Assembly: GCA_023055505.1 (NCBI GenBank)
Contig: JALIRH010000002.1
Location: forward strand, 4,768,001-4,832,000
Length of the DNA: 64,000 bases
Source of the DNA: Callipepla californica brunnescens
Lineage: Eukaryota; Chordata; Aves; Galliformes; Odontophoridae
Direction: 5' to 3'
In this document: piece by piece, positions 48,961 through 61,836 of the stretch
Layout of the letters: the number at the start of each line of letters is the position of its first letter
Numbering within the stretch: the stretch's first letter is position 1
Notes under the pieces: generated by a model
What the model saw: the letters and a program-made list of their open reading frames with translations, nothing else
Told to the model about the DNA's origin: nothing
The model's database searches: none
Made by a program: the position numbers and the translations under genes

Positions 48961-51900
48961 AGGATATCATCTTCATTTTTCCTCTAGTTGTTGAATGGCT
49001 GTAGAAAATGTATGAATTAATGGAGAAAATACATGAAATCACAGTGCTGGTGGTTTTAGCAGAGGACTCTGCAAGGGCATGGCTTTACTACCACATGACG
49101 TGAGGAGGTATGTGGTGCTCATGACAACCCACATCTGAGAAACTGGAAAGGCTTTAAGTTTCTTCACCAATTCTTTCTTTTTCTATTTTTCTTTTCCTTT
49201 TTTTTCTACTCCTGCTCCCATCACTCTTGGTATTTCTTTCACTGCTGAACATATTCACAGGACTTTGTTTTCTCTCTGGATTCGCATTGCAAAGGAGGAA
49301 CTGAGAAAAGCATCTTTCTAAGTATCAAGAAGGAAATAGTGCAGGAGAATATTCACCCCTTCAATCTGACACAGAACTGGAGGTCAGACCCCTCTGCACT
49401 CATGTCTAGATGCAGGAAGTAATTACAGTCTTATTCATCTGCTTGAAAAATTCAGCATGCAAATATAAAAACAAAGAAGCAGCTAACATTTTTTCTTTTT
49501 TTTTTTTTTTTGCAAGAAGTTTTATTTATTCATGGAATTGTTTCTTCCCATAATTCTTATTCTTCTACCACATTAGTCTTTTGCTCGTATGAATTGTCAT
49601 CTAGTGGCATTAATGCATTATGGTGTTATTAAAAGCTAAAAAAAATGTTACAATTAGTACAGAAGAGAGAATAGAAGATGTAATTCTGATCATGCTCACA
49701 TTCTGTCTGTTGTAAAATTATGTGCTGAACTGGATTGAATAATGTAATTATAGAAGATTTGCTGCCATGTAATTATGCTCTCTTGACAAAAGTCAATTTA
49801 TACATCAATTTGTAGTGTTTGAAAAACAGTTTCAAAATAAATTATTCCATTAAAAAACCTCTATAATCAGAAAGTTGGGTGTAGAAAAAAAAAAAAACAA
49901 AATATTTTTATACTTTTAAATATATTTCCTGTTCCTTTATGTTGTGTATAATATTTGTTTATTTTGTATATTGTCAATAGCTGGAGAACTCTTATTTAAT
50001 CCAGCTCACAGGGCCAGCAAAGCCGTACATATAATTTCTTATTCCTGTTCTGATTCTATTCTACTTTTTACACCACATCATTACTACAGCAATTGGGGTC
50101 AAGTTCATGCAGCAGATTCATTGGTGTTCCCAATGGAGAAGTATCCTCCACTGTTTTCCTAATTTTTCACTTCTCCCTAAGAAAACATTAAATGAAAACA
50201 TTTAAATAAATAAAAAAGTACATTGCATTGTATTAATACTGTCTGCTTTTATTGTGTAAAATATATTCCAGTCATCTCTTTTCCATCCAAAATGGAAAAC
50301 TGAAATTTTTTAAGTAGTCTCAGAGCTTGTGGACCTTGGGAAACTGATGTGAAGCCCTTGTCCTGAAAAAGCTCAGAACTGCATTCCACCCATGCACACG
50401 GCAGGACACAAAGCTGTAGGTGCCCATGGTGATTTCAGACTTTTTTTTTTCAGTTAATGGACACATTTTTTCATCAAGAATTTAATTGGAAAGTAGATAC
50501 TGCTAGGAATCCTACTGTCTTGAAATCCATGTGCCTCAATGAAAATCGATGGAATTGTATGAATGAAAATACTGCAAATGTCAAACAAGTAGCTGGAGAG
50601 GCAGGAGAGGAGAGGTTGTTCTCCTTTTGTACAAAAATTCCAGCTCCTCAATTTAGAAGTCTTTAATTTTTGGGAAGAGAAACTGTCTATTTAATGGTAA
50701 TTTATTTCCTTTATAATATTTACTGGTCTGTATTAAATTTTAGTACAGACTATGAAAAATAGAGGAGCAATGTCACTTGGTTAATGCCGCTTCGAATAAA
50801 AAATAGGTTGGCAAAGAGCAACATTGGTAAAATTAAAAGCACTGCTATTAATCAGCTGACCTGCCAGTTATTAACTCCAAGTCACTTGTGAACTGGATAA
50901 TCTATGCAATTATTAAAGCATGAATGTGAATTTAGCTAATGCCCTCATCCTCCACATCATTATCTTAGGCATAATCACCCCTTGGTCCTTGAATGTCTGT
51001 TTCATCTGAGTGCTGAAAATCTTAGCATGCTGTTTTCCTTAATGACTGTGAGACAAGGAAAAATTCCAAGCTAACATGGACCTCATATTTTCCAATATTA
51101 TTCCATATTTTACTGTGTACTTGGAGATTTGGTACACAACATAGTTGTGATAGTGTAACATAGTTGTTGATAGTGTAACTGACCAACTTAGGCTGACCAT
51201 TGAAGTATATATTTCAACCTGTTGAATATCAAAGAAGCATGTAATTTATGCCTAACTTACATGCAGAAACGTTTGACAAAATGATACTTGTACTAAGGGG
51301 AATGTATATACTGTTCTCCTCGGTGAAGAAACAGCTATTGTGGTTCCAGGTCTCATTTGTGCTAATCATTATCAGGACTGAAGAGTCTAAGCATTTAGAA
51401 TTGCTTCAGATGTTCCTAATATCCAGCTAATGAAATTTGTTTATAAAAACTTATTCTCTTCATACATATTTACCAATAGTGTAGAAAATTAGGGCAGAAA
51501 GCCTGACACCAGTTTATCATGTTCTGTGGCCATATTATCAGTAGAAATTATATGAGTTCTGATTTCTATTTTTGATTGATTGATTGTTTTATTATTTCTA
51601 TGGCATGATTTAATTTCACCTAAAAATTTACTCCAGTGCAATTGTAATCAATACTGTCATTGAGACACCTGTGTCAAAAAAGAGAAGTCAAACATTAAAA
51701 TAAGGTCAGAACACAGATACATTTTTAGTTGTATATTTTCTTTGGCTTCAATGACTCCTGTTCAACTATTTGAAATTTCACATGAGAAGAAAAATAGCAT
51801 TTTCCAGATACTTAACGATGGCTTGTAAGTTATCATAGTGCAGACATTTAAAAAACTGATGGAATAAAAAAAAAAAACAGTGGCCCAAAAAAGCCCCTAA

Positions 51901-52407
51901 CAAACTATGTTTAACTATAAATTTCTTATTTTACCCCATCTGCCCGATATGCTGGCACACAGTGTGCAGCTGTAACTGAGCTAATACAGATTTACTGCCT
52001 GTGGTGCAGGTCCAGGTGAGTCAGGAACGTTAGACAAGTATGCCTGGGTCAGCTGTTTGGGGAAAGATAGTATGCTATATATACTGTGCTCTCTGAGCAG
52101 ATTTGCTGCAAGTTTTACAAGCTTCATTGAGCAATACACTAAATGATGGTAAATCAGAAGGCTTTCACTGGTTTCTCGTCACCCACAAAAAAAAAGGTGT
52201 GTGGTCAAAATTCTTGTATGTGGTGCTGTGCCTTTGTTCTGTATGTGATTCACAACTGACTTTTCTGTTTACTGTTACTTCAGAGACTGAAGAAATCACA
52301 TTTAATTCCTGATGGATGACCGTGTAATCTTCAAATGATCAGCACTGATGCATTTGTGTAGTGTCCTCATAAATTTCAACGCAGGAAGATGTACGGAGTG
52401 AAGATAT
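48961..52407. other. No recognised gene or repeat
   Basis: AT-rich unique-looking DNA of about 3.4 kb. 49720-49850 and 50750-51010 are repeat-free and carry homeodomain-type TAAT motifs, and are treated as candidate regulatory elements. A small duplication (TAACATAGTTG, GATAGTG) lies at 51139-51179. Open frames are 60-81 codons without domains. Confidence 0.5.
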
Positions 52408-52409
52408 AG

Positions 52410-53297
52410 ATTCATAGATTCATAGATACATTAGGTTGGAAAGGACCTACAAGATCATCTAGTCCAACCTTCCTCACACCACCATCCCTACCCACCAAGC
52501 TACTAAATCAAATCCCTCAGCACCTCATCTAAACGCTTCTTGAACAGCGCTAGGGACGGTGCCTCAACCACCTCCCTTGGCAGGCCATTCCAGTGCCGGA
52601 CCACTCTCTCAGAGAAAAAATTTTTCCTCAAGTCTAATCTAAACCTTCCCCGGCACAACTTGTGGCCATTCCCTCTCGTCCTGTCATTAGTTACCTGGGA
52701 GAAGAGGCCGACCCCCTCCTTACCACAGCCTCCCTTCAGGAAGTGGTAGAGTGCGATGAGGTCTCCTCTGAGCCTCCTTTTCCCCAAACTAAACAATCCC
52801 AGCTCCTTCAGCCGCTCCTCGTAAGACCTGTGCTCCAGACCCCTCACCAGTTTTGTTGCCCTTCTCTGAACACGCTCCAGGGCCTCGATGTCTCTCTTGT
52901 AGTGAGGGGCCCAAAACTGAACACAGTACTCGAGGTGCGGCCGCACCAGAGCTGAGTACAGGGGGATGATCACCTCCCTGCTCCTGCTGGCCACACTATT
53001 CCTAATACAGGCCAGGATGCCATTGGCCTTCTTGGCCACCTGGGCACACTGCCGGCTCATGCTGAGCCGAGCATCAACCAACACCCCCAGGTCCTTTTCC
53101 TCTATACACTCCTCAAGCCATTCTGCCCCAAGCCTATAGCATTGCATGGGGTTATTGTGGCCAAAGTGCAGGACCCGGCACTTGGCCTTATTGAACCTCA
53201 TCCCATTGACCTCAGCCCAACTGTCCAGCCTATCCAGATCCCGCTGAAGGGCCTCCCTACCCTCAGGCAGATCAACACATCCTCCCAACTTGGTGTT
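52410..53297 (-). mobile_element. CR1 LINE, youngest-looking copy in the window
   Basis: A 5'-truncated minus-strand CR1 of about 890 bases. The 3' end shows the terminal repeat GATTCATAGATTCATAGA (52411-52428) and the 3' UTR GGTTGGAAAGGACCTACAAG. The body is one uninterrupted reading frame to the truncation point near 53297. Its GC content is well above the surroundings, and CpG sites survive (for example GCGGCCGCAC near 52937), which fits recent insertion. Confidence 0.95.
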
Positions 53298-53342
53298 GGA
53301 CCTAAAAGCTATTGAAGAATTAAGTACTGAGGGTAACAACAA
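52503..53342 (-). pseudogene. CR1 ORF2 C-terminal part, fully open (5'-truncated)
   Basis: A 279-codon frame. Residues 1-16 come from flanking DNA and are not CR1. CR1 homology starts at TKLGG (residues 17-21), the residues right after the catalytic F/YADD box, which has been lost. Following blocks include [20 protein letters not shown] (about 33-52), [60 protein letters not shown] and [11 protein letters not shown]. It runs without a stop to the natural C-terminus (LDEVLRDLI). It keeps the thumb-like and C-terminal part only, so it cannot reverse transcribe. Of all LINE remnants here it is the least damaged. Confidence 0.93.
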
Positions 53343-56115
53343 AATTAAAAGCAGATTTACAGAAGTGGACTTTTATTTGAGTTGCTCTGTGACAGAAATA
53401 TAAAGAATTAACATCAATTTTGGGGACCTAGATAATTCAGTGTTTAGTCAGCTTGACAGCAATAAATATACATACATTTTTCAGAATGAAATGGTCCTAA
53501 TTACCTTTTTGTACTATGCCTTGTAAGATACTCAGTCTTTTCTCCATTTTGACAGTCATTTGATGGTATGCATATGGTCATGTGTGTAGAAATACTTGTA
53601 GGGTGAACTGTTATTAAATTAGTATAAAAGATCTCTGTTAGTGAAGTCCTCTCCTTCAGAAATGTGACAGCATTTCCTGCTTTCAGACAACAACACTATT
53701 TGTGCCTTCATGCCAATGACAACTTCTACATTACAGTTGTCTGAGCTTCATAGGGTGGAGATTTGAAAAGATCTGAGTCCAATCACCTGTCAAGAATATA
53801 CATTTTGGTAGTATTTTCTTGTGCCGTGAATCTTTCTAACAGTATTCTCTGTGGTGAATCACTGCTTACTATCATCCAACTGTGTTTTGGGACTGGGATT
53901 TAAAGAGCTACATGAGCTCTAACTTTGCCTTGTTTGATACTAGTACAATCAGGTCATGATGAAGGAGTTGCATTTTAACTGATGAGCATTATTAATAATA
54001 ATAATGGTATTACACAATTGTAAAAATACAGTTTGACTTTAAATGAGTCACAAATCAAGCAGTTGGTCTGTGAAATATAGCCTCTGATCCCTGGATAGCT
54101 GCATTTCATTTTGTAGTTATGGAGAAGAAATTATTAGGTGCTTCTCTAATAAGTTTCTACTTTTTATTCGCAAACCATTTTGTCCATTTTCAAGGAGAAA
54201 AACACATTTTAGATTTCATCACTTTTATCACTGTGATAAAAGCCCAATATTTTTGTCATATTGATTGAAAACAAAAATGTCTATTTACTTCAAATCGATA
54301 TTATATTCCTGAACTGTTTATTCCTTCCAGTGTAGTTTAATAGTAGCAAAAATAGCTAAGTAGGGAAGAAACAGAAATTCATCAGCTGACTGGATGTCCA
54401 TAGAGGAAGCAAAAAAAAAAATCTTAAGCAACTTATTTTTTTCAAAAATGTATGATATCTGACATTTAATTTCACTAAGAAATGGTTAAAATCATCTATA
54501 TTTAAAAGGAAATGTAAAAATATTATCATGGAAAATAAGTCTGGAAGAGGTACTGAGAATTTATGTAGTCAGTTGCAGGGGAATAAAGTATTCCCCTGCA
54601 CTCAGAAGTATCAGTGCTGCTTAAACCATTCAATTAGAAGTTTAATTTAACTTTTCTTTTAATTCATGTTTTATTTTGCACATAGACACATACTTAAATG
54701 AAGAGAAGGTTTGAGATAATCCCACTCTAATTTAAAAAATCTTCCCAGTAAAATTATATTCTTTCAGACAAGAAAATGTCATTCATCCTTTTATTCTTTT
54801 TAATATAAAAACTAGAAATCTTACCATGTTTTGTACATGTCTTTGAGATGATTGCATGTTACTGTAACTACATTATTTGATAGGGAGAGTAAGTTCCAAG
54901 ACATTATCTCTGGAATTTTATTGATTGGCTTTAATTATATGCATGCTTATATCAGGGATGTTTTCATCTTTCTCTAATAGTCATTAAAGCAAAAAAAAGT
55001 TAAGAGGAAGTGAATTTTGCATGGACATTGCCACTGCCACTGCCTTCTGCTGGCCATCTCTTAGCGTTGCAGCGCTGTTGATTGAGAAGCCTGGGAAGAT
55101 GGAGGGTTGGCTTGGTGTTATCTCAGATACATTAGTTGGGCTTTTTTGTGAGGTGCTACAGACTGTTGAGGTCTATGAAAATGTCTCTGGAACCCAGAGT
55201 GTTCTTTTGCCACATATCACTTGAGAAAATACTTCTTTATAAAGAAGTGCATTGTAAAGAAATCTGGCGTTGATTGGTCAGTTTTGGAGACCTCTACACA
55301 TAAAATTCTTACAGGGGAACATTTTTGTTTGTTTGTTTGTTTGCTTGTTTGTTTTTTTTTAATAAATATTCAAAGGTATTAAATAAACTATTTTCTTCTG
55401 TTATTATATAACACCAAAGGTTATCACCTTAGCTGTGTTTCTTGTCTGTCATGTATCATGTCAAATTAGAAGAGAGAACTTGGAAATTAGAAGATGAACA
55501 TAAATTTTACATTCCCATGTGCATGTGTGCAGCACAATCCTTATGTGACTCTTCAGCTACGCTTTTAACTCAAAGAGTATTAAGAGTTAAGCAATGTAGC
55601 CGTATAAACACTGTAACGTCAAATCTTTCTCAAACAAGCCATTGGAAACACAAACTGTTTGAAATAAACTAAGTGTAGGAAATGTCTGAAAGTTTTTCTT
55701 TTTTGCAAGGATTGTTGATGTTCTGAATTAAGACAATCAAATCACTTTATGTAAATTTCTGTTAATTGTCAGAATGGTCAATCCAGAAGTACCTGCTTCT
55801 TACAAGCAAGGTGTTCTGTCAGCATGGATTTACAGTAGTATCACTGTGTACACTCCATCCTATTTTCTGTTCTCTCTTCTTACACTTTAAATTCTTCAGA
55901 CAAGAGACAACATCTGATGATGTGTGCATAAAACACTGCGTATTAATCCTGGCCTTTGGTATTGTTTGAATAAAAAAATAAAAATATAGAAGGATTGTAT
56001 GTAGGAGAACAACAACATTAGAACCAAAAGTATATTTTTTGAGTTGACATTTCAGTATTAATAAAGTTTATCTGACAGAATGATCTGTGGCAGACACAGG
56101 TTCAGTGTAGTCTTC
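53298..56115. other. No recognised gene or repeat
   Basis: AT-rich DNA. 55021-55224 is an open 67-codon frame richer in GC than its neighbourhood with no recognisable family. A GTTT/T-rich simple repeat lies at 55326-55360. A short CR1-like phrase at 53755-53800 is too weak to call. Confidence 0.5.
55326..55360 (+). repeat. GTTT simple repeat with T-tract
   Basis: Six GTTT-type units, one changed to GCTT, followed by a run of nine T residues. Confidence 0.9.
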
Positions 56116-56301
56116 ATCATAGAATCATAGAATCACAGAACTGAGTGGGAAGGGACCTTTAAAGGTCATCTAGTCCAACTCCCCTTCAATGAACAGGGAC
56201 ATCCACAGCTAAATCAGATTGCTCCAAACCTTGTCCTTTCTTCAGGGACAAGACATCCACCATATATATAAGCATCTTGTTTCAGTGCTTCGCTACCCTT
56301 A

Positions 56302-56347
<46 letters not shown>

Positions 56348-56615
56348 TTAGCCCTTATCTCCATTCTAATCTTCATCTTTTATTTTGAAACCATTTCCCC
56401 TTGTCCTATCACAACAGACCCTGCTAAAGAGTCAGTCTCCTTTAGATACTGGATACTGAAAGGGTGCTCTTAGGTCTCCCTGAAGCCTCCCCTTCCCCAG
56501 GCTGAACAGCCCCAGGTTTTTCATGCTGTCCTTATAGAGGAGATGTTCCATCCCTTGGAGCATTTTTGTGGCCCTCCTCTGGCCACGCTGTGCAGACCTG
56601 TCTCCCTTCGTACAT
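56116..56615 (-). mobile_element. CR1 LINE 3' fragment with internal A-tract
   Basis: Minus-strand CR1: terminal repeats CATAGAATCATAGAATCACA (56119-56138), GTGGGAAGGGACCTTTAAAG, CATTTCCCCTTGTCCTATCA, CCTTCCCCAGGCTGAACAGC and TTTGTGGCCCTCCTCTGGCC. A 39-base A-run splits the element at 56307-56345. The minus-strand frame 56432-56689 (85 codons) contains QRGQRRATKMLQGMEHLLYK, a CR1 ORF2 remnant. Confidence 0.93.
56307..56345 (+). repeat. Poly-A tract (39 bases) inside CR1
   Basis: 39 uninterrupted A residues at the position where CR1 copies, read in this direction, usually have a short A-rich stretch before TTTCTTCC. Expansion of that stretch is the simplest origin; insertion of foreign A-rich DNA is the alternative. 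Confidence 0.95.
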
Positions 56616-57599
56616 GCATGACATGACATAGGAATATAATTTAAGAAGGAAAAACATTTCTGATTTACAATAAATGTGAAGCAATTCATTAATATTTTAA
56701 TGTGTGTTGATTTCTTGTATCTTCAGTGTTTAAACATACAGTCCCAAACCTGTTCCTTATTTTTTTCAAAAAAATTTCTCAATTTTGTGCTTTGTGATTT
56801 GCTGAAAGATTATATAATTTGCTGCTGCTAATAAAATAGGTTTGTTTAGTTTTTTTGCATGTGCATAATTTATTGATCTAGGACAGCTTAGCAGAGATGC
56901 AGCATCTGGTTGCTCAATGAAGTCTTGCATTTCGCCAATTTTCCACCTGGGTTGACTAGAAAATATAAATCTAAACTTGATAAATACCAACCACTGTTTC
57001 TCTGTCTGAAAAATTAATTTCCAAGCTTCATCATAAAATTGTACAGCAATCAAGAGCACACACAAGAAACAAAAATAAACTGGTTCAGTGTATTATACTG
57101 GCAGCAACAACACTCATCCTTCTGCCTCGGGTTTCATTTGAGAAATATTCAAATGCACAGTTGTTAAAGGAACTGATTACAGAAATATAGAATCAGTAGG
57201 GGTGTTAGCCCTGCTGTCCTGGCTAAGTTCCAGTTCAGGTAATTACATTCCACCTCCCTAAATTCATGTGTTGTTTTATTTCTTCACTTTCACTCAGACT
57301 ACCGTGTAAGATTCTTCACAGATATTTATTTGTCTTTTAAACAATGTATTTTTGTGAGTATTTCAGCTGGTTATTTCCTTTCTGTAAATAATAGCATGCA
57401 TTGACTTTTACCCACATCAATGCCTAAACTTATAAAATAAAAAAATCCTGTTCATTTCAATTGTAGTAAGTCATAAGCAAGAAAAGACTGCAGCATGAGC
57501 ATTCCAGGAAAACTCCTAATTTCTTCTCACCTATGTCTAAGTTAGGGGAACTTTTCTTTTTTGTGTGACTTCACAGGTACAAGGAAGTCATAAAATCCC
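56616..57599. other. No recognised gene or repeat
   Basis: AT-rich spacer. The minus-strand frame at 56766-57065 (99 codons) has no domain that I recognise. Confidence 0.5.
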
Positions 57600-58620
57600 A
57601 TTTTTAAGAAGGAGAGAAAGGATGACCTGGGGAACTACAGGCCAGTGAGCCTCACCTCAGTGCCTGGGAAGATCATGGAACAGATCCTCCTGCTTACTAT
57701 ATTCAGGCACATATGAGACAAAGAGGTGATTTGAGACAACCAGCATGGCTTCACCAAGGGCAGATCTTGCCTGATCAATCTGATGGCCTTCTGTGATGGA
57801 GTGACAGCACAGGAAGGGGGATGGATGTCATCTACCTGGACTTCTGCAAAGCCTTTGACATGGTCCCTCACCACATCCTTCTCTCTAAATTGGAGAGGTA
57901 TGGATTTGAAAGACGGACAGTTTGATGGATTAAGAACTGGTTGGCTAGTCGCAGGCAAAGGAATGTGATCAACGGTTCTATGTCTAGGTGAAGACGTGTG
58001 TACACCAAGGATCAGTCTTGGAATTGGTGCTCTTCAACATCTTCATCAATGACACAGATGATGGAATCAAGCGTGCCCTCAGCAAATGATACCAAGCTGA
58101 GCAGTTCAGCTGATAAAGCAGGACTTACAACCTGGACAGAATGGATAAGTGGGCCTGTGTGAATCTAATGAGGTTCAACAAGGCCTAGGACTGGGGCAAT
58201 CCCAAGTATTTATACAGACTGAGCTTGTTTAGCTTGGATAAGAGAAGGCTCCAGGGAAACCTCATTGTGGCTTTCAAATACTTGAAGAGATCATTAACAG
58301 GAGGGGGAATGGTTGTTTACACTGGTTGATACTGATGGGACAAGGGGGAATGGTTTTAAACTAAGATGAGAGATTTAGGTTAGATGTTAGGAGGAAGGTT
58401 TACTACACTCAGAGGGTGGTGATGCACTGGAGTAGGTTGCCCAGAGTGGTTGTGGATCCTCCACCCCTGGAGGCTTTAAAGGAAAGGGTGCATGTGGCTT
58501 GGGGGAGCCTGGTCTATTGGTCAGTTACCCAGCCCATGGCATGGGAGTTGAAACTAGGTGATCTTTGAGGTCCTTCTGAACCCAGGCCATTCCATGACTC
58601 TATGATTCTATAATTCATAA
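57600..58620 (+). mobile_element. CR1 LINE with reverse-transcriptase region and 3' end
   Basis: Plus-strand CR1 of about 1 kb. It begins in ORF2 at GATGACCTGGGGAACTACAG (the [13 protein letters not shown] block), runs through CAACCAGCATGGCTTCACCA (HGFTKG), GTCATCTACCTGGACTTCTG ([11 protein letters not shown]) and CTTCAACATCTTCATCAATG, and on to a changed FADD box (AGCAAATGATACCAAGCTGA). Near 58190 it jumps from the MRFNK block to the downstream LFSL block, so a few hundred bases of ORF2 are deleted. It then continues to the terminal repeats CTCTATGATTCTATAATTCA (58601-58620). Frameshifts interrupt the frame. Confidence 0.93.
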
Positions 58621-61439
58621 TACCTACACTAACTACCTGGATGTTATTTTGGTGTAAATACAGAAAAGTTTTTTGATGTTGCTCCTAAACCTGTTTTCTT
58701 TGAACTGAGGGCAGTTCTGTATTTGAAGCTAAGACAGAAAAATTTTACTATCAATTCCACAAATACATTGATAAGAGGACAATTTATCTTGTAATTACAT
58801 TTGGTTGCAGATTGAAATCTATTTTAAAATCCTGCCTCCCAGCCTCATTCTTAACAAATTCTGATAACAGATAAAATCACCTAATTACTTATTTTTATTA
58901 AAATGCTATATTAGTTAGGAGAATCATTTTGATGAAGAGTAATCTAAAAGTGTTATGTTAAAGGAAAATAATCTGTATATGTTAATATATTGATTTGAAA
59001 CCCAGTTCCTTCTGCTCCTGGTAGGAGCATGATGATGATATTGGCCATGCCTTGTTGAATGGTTGAAATTCAGTCTCTAAACAGTATGCAGTCATAATCA
59101 AAGATTTAAGTTTCATTTTATACACCAAGGACAAATTCATCACAGTTTGTTGTAAGCATTGATCAGAATTCTCAGTTGGGATTATAATGTGTTTTATCAA
59201 CTGAGTAAGGCAGAAACTGCAGAGGTAAAATCACATTGTAGTGGAAAAACAATTTCTAGACATGCCTGTTCTTCTGTATTCATTGTAAACAGGGACTAAC
59301 ATAACAGCATTCCCTACACAAGCAAAAATCCAGTGCTCGGTAGGAGGTATCTGTATTTAATCTACAAACAGTTGTTGCATATAGTTACAATTCTCAATTT
59401 ACAAAATGGCTTCAGTGACATTGAATCCGTTTAAACCAAGGTTGAATTACAGAGGGGCAACAAAGTGTCTTCTGATTCACTGAATGCCATGGAAAAGCTT
59501 TCAAAAGTGCAATAGAAATTGGAATTGAAAAAGTAATTTCAGACTCTACAACTGATTTAGGAAATTTTGGGTCTTAGAACACAATAGTATTCTCCTCTGG
59601 ACTCTGTTCACTGACCAACATGTTAATTTTGACATTTACATTTCTACCTGCAGCAACGCTCAGGGCTACTCCTGCCAATTTCAAACATGTTTTGTGTTGC
59701 CAAAGGCATGACAAAGATCTTTGAGTGTACTAGGCTCTCTGGCTTGTAAAATAAACCACGTGCTGTGTTCCTTGTAGATTTAGAGTCTGTTATGAAATAA
59801 AATGTAATGTGTAATTGTAATAATAGCAGCTTTATTTTGTCCTTCTGAATATTTGGGTAATTGTATGAAATTTCTTTCCATTTCAATAATCTTCCTGTCG
59901 CATTTCATGCTCCTTTATTGATGCCATAGAGACATGTCTAAATACAGTAGAATGAGGTTTGTGGCTTTGAGGTTGAGCGAGGTTGCAATAAAACCTATTT
60001 CCCGTGGCTTCATTTTTATTTACAAAGGTAATCATCTTTTTTTATTGCTAATAGATATTTTACAATTGACATACTTAATCTCTAGACCTTCTAATTTCAA
60101 CAAAATCAACTTTTCATAATAAAGTATAGATTTGCGATAAATATGAGAGCTAATTGGCTTGAAAGAATGCATTAAGAATATATTATTGGACCATTAATTG
60201 GTGTCTGAGTTTCTAGAAATTAAAAAAAAAAATAAGACTGCTGACTTGTAAACCACATATGAATAATAAATAGAACTGAGACTAGACTGTTTAAATAAAG
60301 CTATCATGTACTTGCCAACCTGACATTTAAAGGATATGTCAACAATATAAAAGCTACCCATATACCAATGAGATATTTATTCCATCAGGGTTATATTAAA
60401 ATCTCAGATTGCTGACACTTTTCTGACTGCTAGTCTTTTGCAGAATACAGCTTCCTGTTTGTTATTATAATTACCATAGAAAAAAAATCAGCCTTTTCCT
60501 TCCATTGAATAATGATCTTGCATTTTATTAGTGGATATGTTTTTGTTTTCCAGATTTATACTAGGTGTTTGCCAGATTTTTGTTAATCTTTATTTTGTGT
60601 CCCAGAAGAAATTAACATATTAAATAGGATTAAGAATTTTTTTTTATTTTTTTATTTTTTAAATTATTCTGCTTGAATTACTAGGCAAACATAAATGGTT
60701 TGATAAACTCAGCTAATATGGAGGTAGTTTTTGTTTGTTTTTTTTTCCTGCATAATATAAATAAATATAAATAAAACTTAAAACACAATTAAACATAATA
60801 AGTAAATAAAGTAATTCATTTCAAGTCTTATTCTCTCCCCCAGCTATATGCAGACAAAAATTAATAATGTACTACATTTTTAGGAGTAGTTAATTTATAT
60901 GATAAAAGAATATAGAGCAGTACTGTTCAAGCTACTTTAGTATTTTTTTCTTCTTAATGTTCTTGACATCATTCTTCCTCATTTTTCCTTCTCAAATAAC
61001 TCCATAATAATGGAGGAAAAAATAATTTTTCCTAATGATTCTGAACCCTTTTTTGTGTCTAATGAATGTAAACTGGACTTTATTATGTCTTTTTTAGCTT
61101 CTAGTGTATTCTCAAGTTCTCACGGGATTTTGCAATTTGAAAGACATTTCTACTGGTCTCTACAAAAACTAAGGTTTCACTGTGCTTTGTGTTAGTTTTG
61201 ATCCTTGAGCTTGAAAGTTCCAGTGTAAATGGTGGATGCAACCAGAAAAAGACAGAAATCAGTTGAAATGAGATTAATAAGGCTAAAAAACAGATCTGTG
61301 AGTCTACAAGGATTGTCACAAAGTAGTTTGCAGGTGAGGACACTATTACCTTCTTACAAGTACTAGGACACTTTGGTGAGGGAAAGTGACACTGTACAGA
61401 ACGCTGAGTTAAAGCCAAGAAAGTAACTTGTGAAAGGGA
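58621..61439. other. No recognised gene or repeat
   Basis: AT-rich DNA. 59860-60030 is repeat-free with dense transcription-factor-like motifs, including the perfect palindrome AGACATGTCT (59930-59939). T- and A-tracts occur at 60630-60660 and 60728-60775. Minus-strand frame 61101-61475 (124 codons) overlaps the next CR1 edge and has no recognised domain. Confidence 0.5.
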
Positions 61440-61836
61440 TGGAAGACATATCCTGTGAGGAGAGGAGGATGACACTTGAGTTGTCTATGTTGGAGAAAAG
61501 GAGTTTGAGAGGTGACCTTATTGTTCTCTGAAACTTCTTGAGAAAAGCCTTGCTGACTCTTAGCTGGTGACAAGATACATCAAAATGACATACATCTGCA
61601 CCAGGACAGGCTTATACTGGACATTAGAAAATATTTATTTATCATGAGTTTAACGAAACATTGGAATGTGTTTCTTAAGAGAGGTAGTCGATGGCCCGTG
61701 CCTGTCAGTGTTCAAAAGGAATTTGGATAATACCATTAATAATATGCTTCAGCTTTTGGACAGTTGTGAAGAGGCAGTTCGGCTTGATAGTCTTAGTAGG
61801 TCCCTTTCAACTGAAATATTCTGTGCTGATGATTTC
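61440..61836 (+). mobile_element. CR1 LINE 3' fragment
   Basis: Plus-strand CR1: GAGAGGTGACCTTATTGTTC, ACATTGGAATGTGTTTCTTA, CCTGTCAGTGTTCAAAAGGA and the 3' end TAGGTCCCTTTCAACTGAAA to ATATTCTGTG (61798-61827). This is the same 3' subfamily as at 20930. The frames at 61666-61989 and 61691-61948 start inside it and are by-products. Confidence 0.87.

Noticed and set aside
53755..53800. Possible CR1 3' end (GATTTGAAAAGATCTGAGTC)
   Set aside because: Only about 40 bases are similar and no CR1 body follows, so the match could be chance.
55021..55224. GC-richer 67-codon frame as a gene
   Set aside because: No family resemblance and no supporting signals beyond an ATG and a stop.
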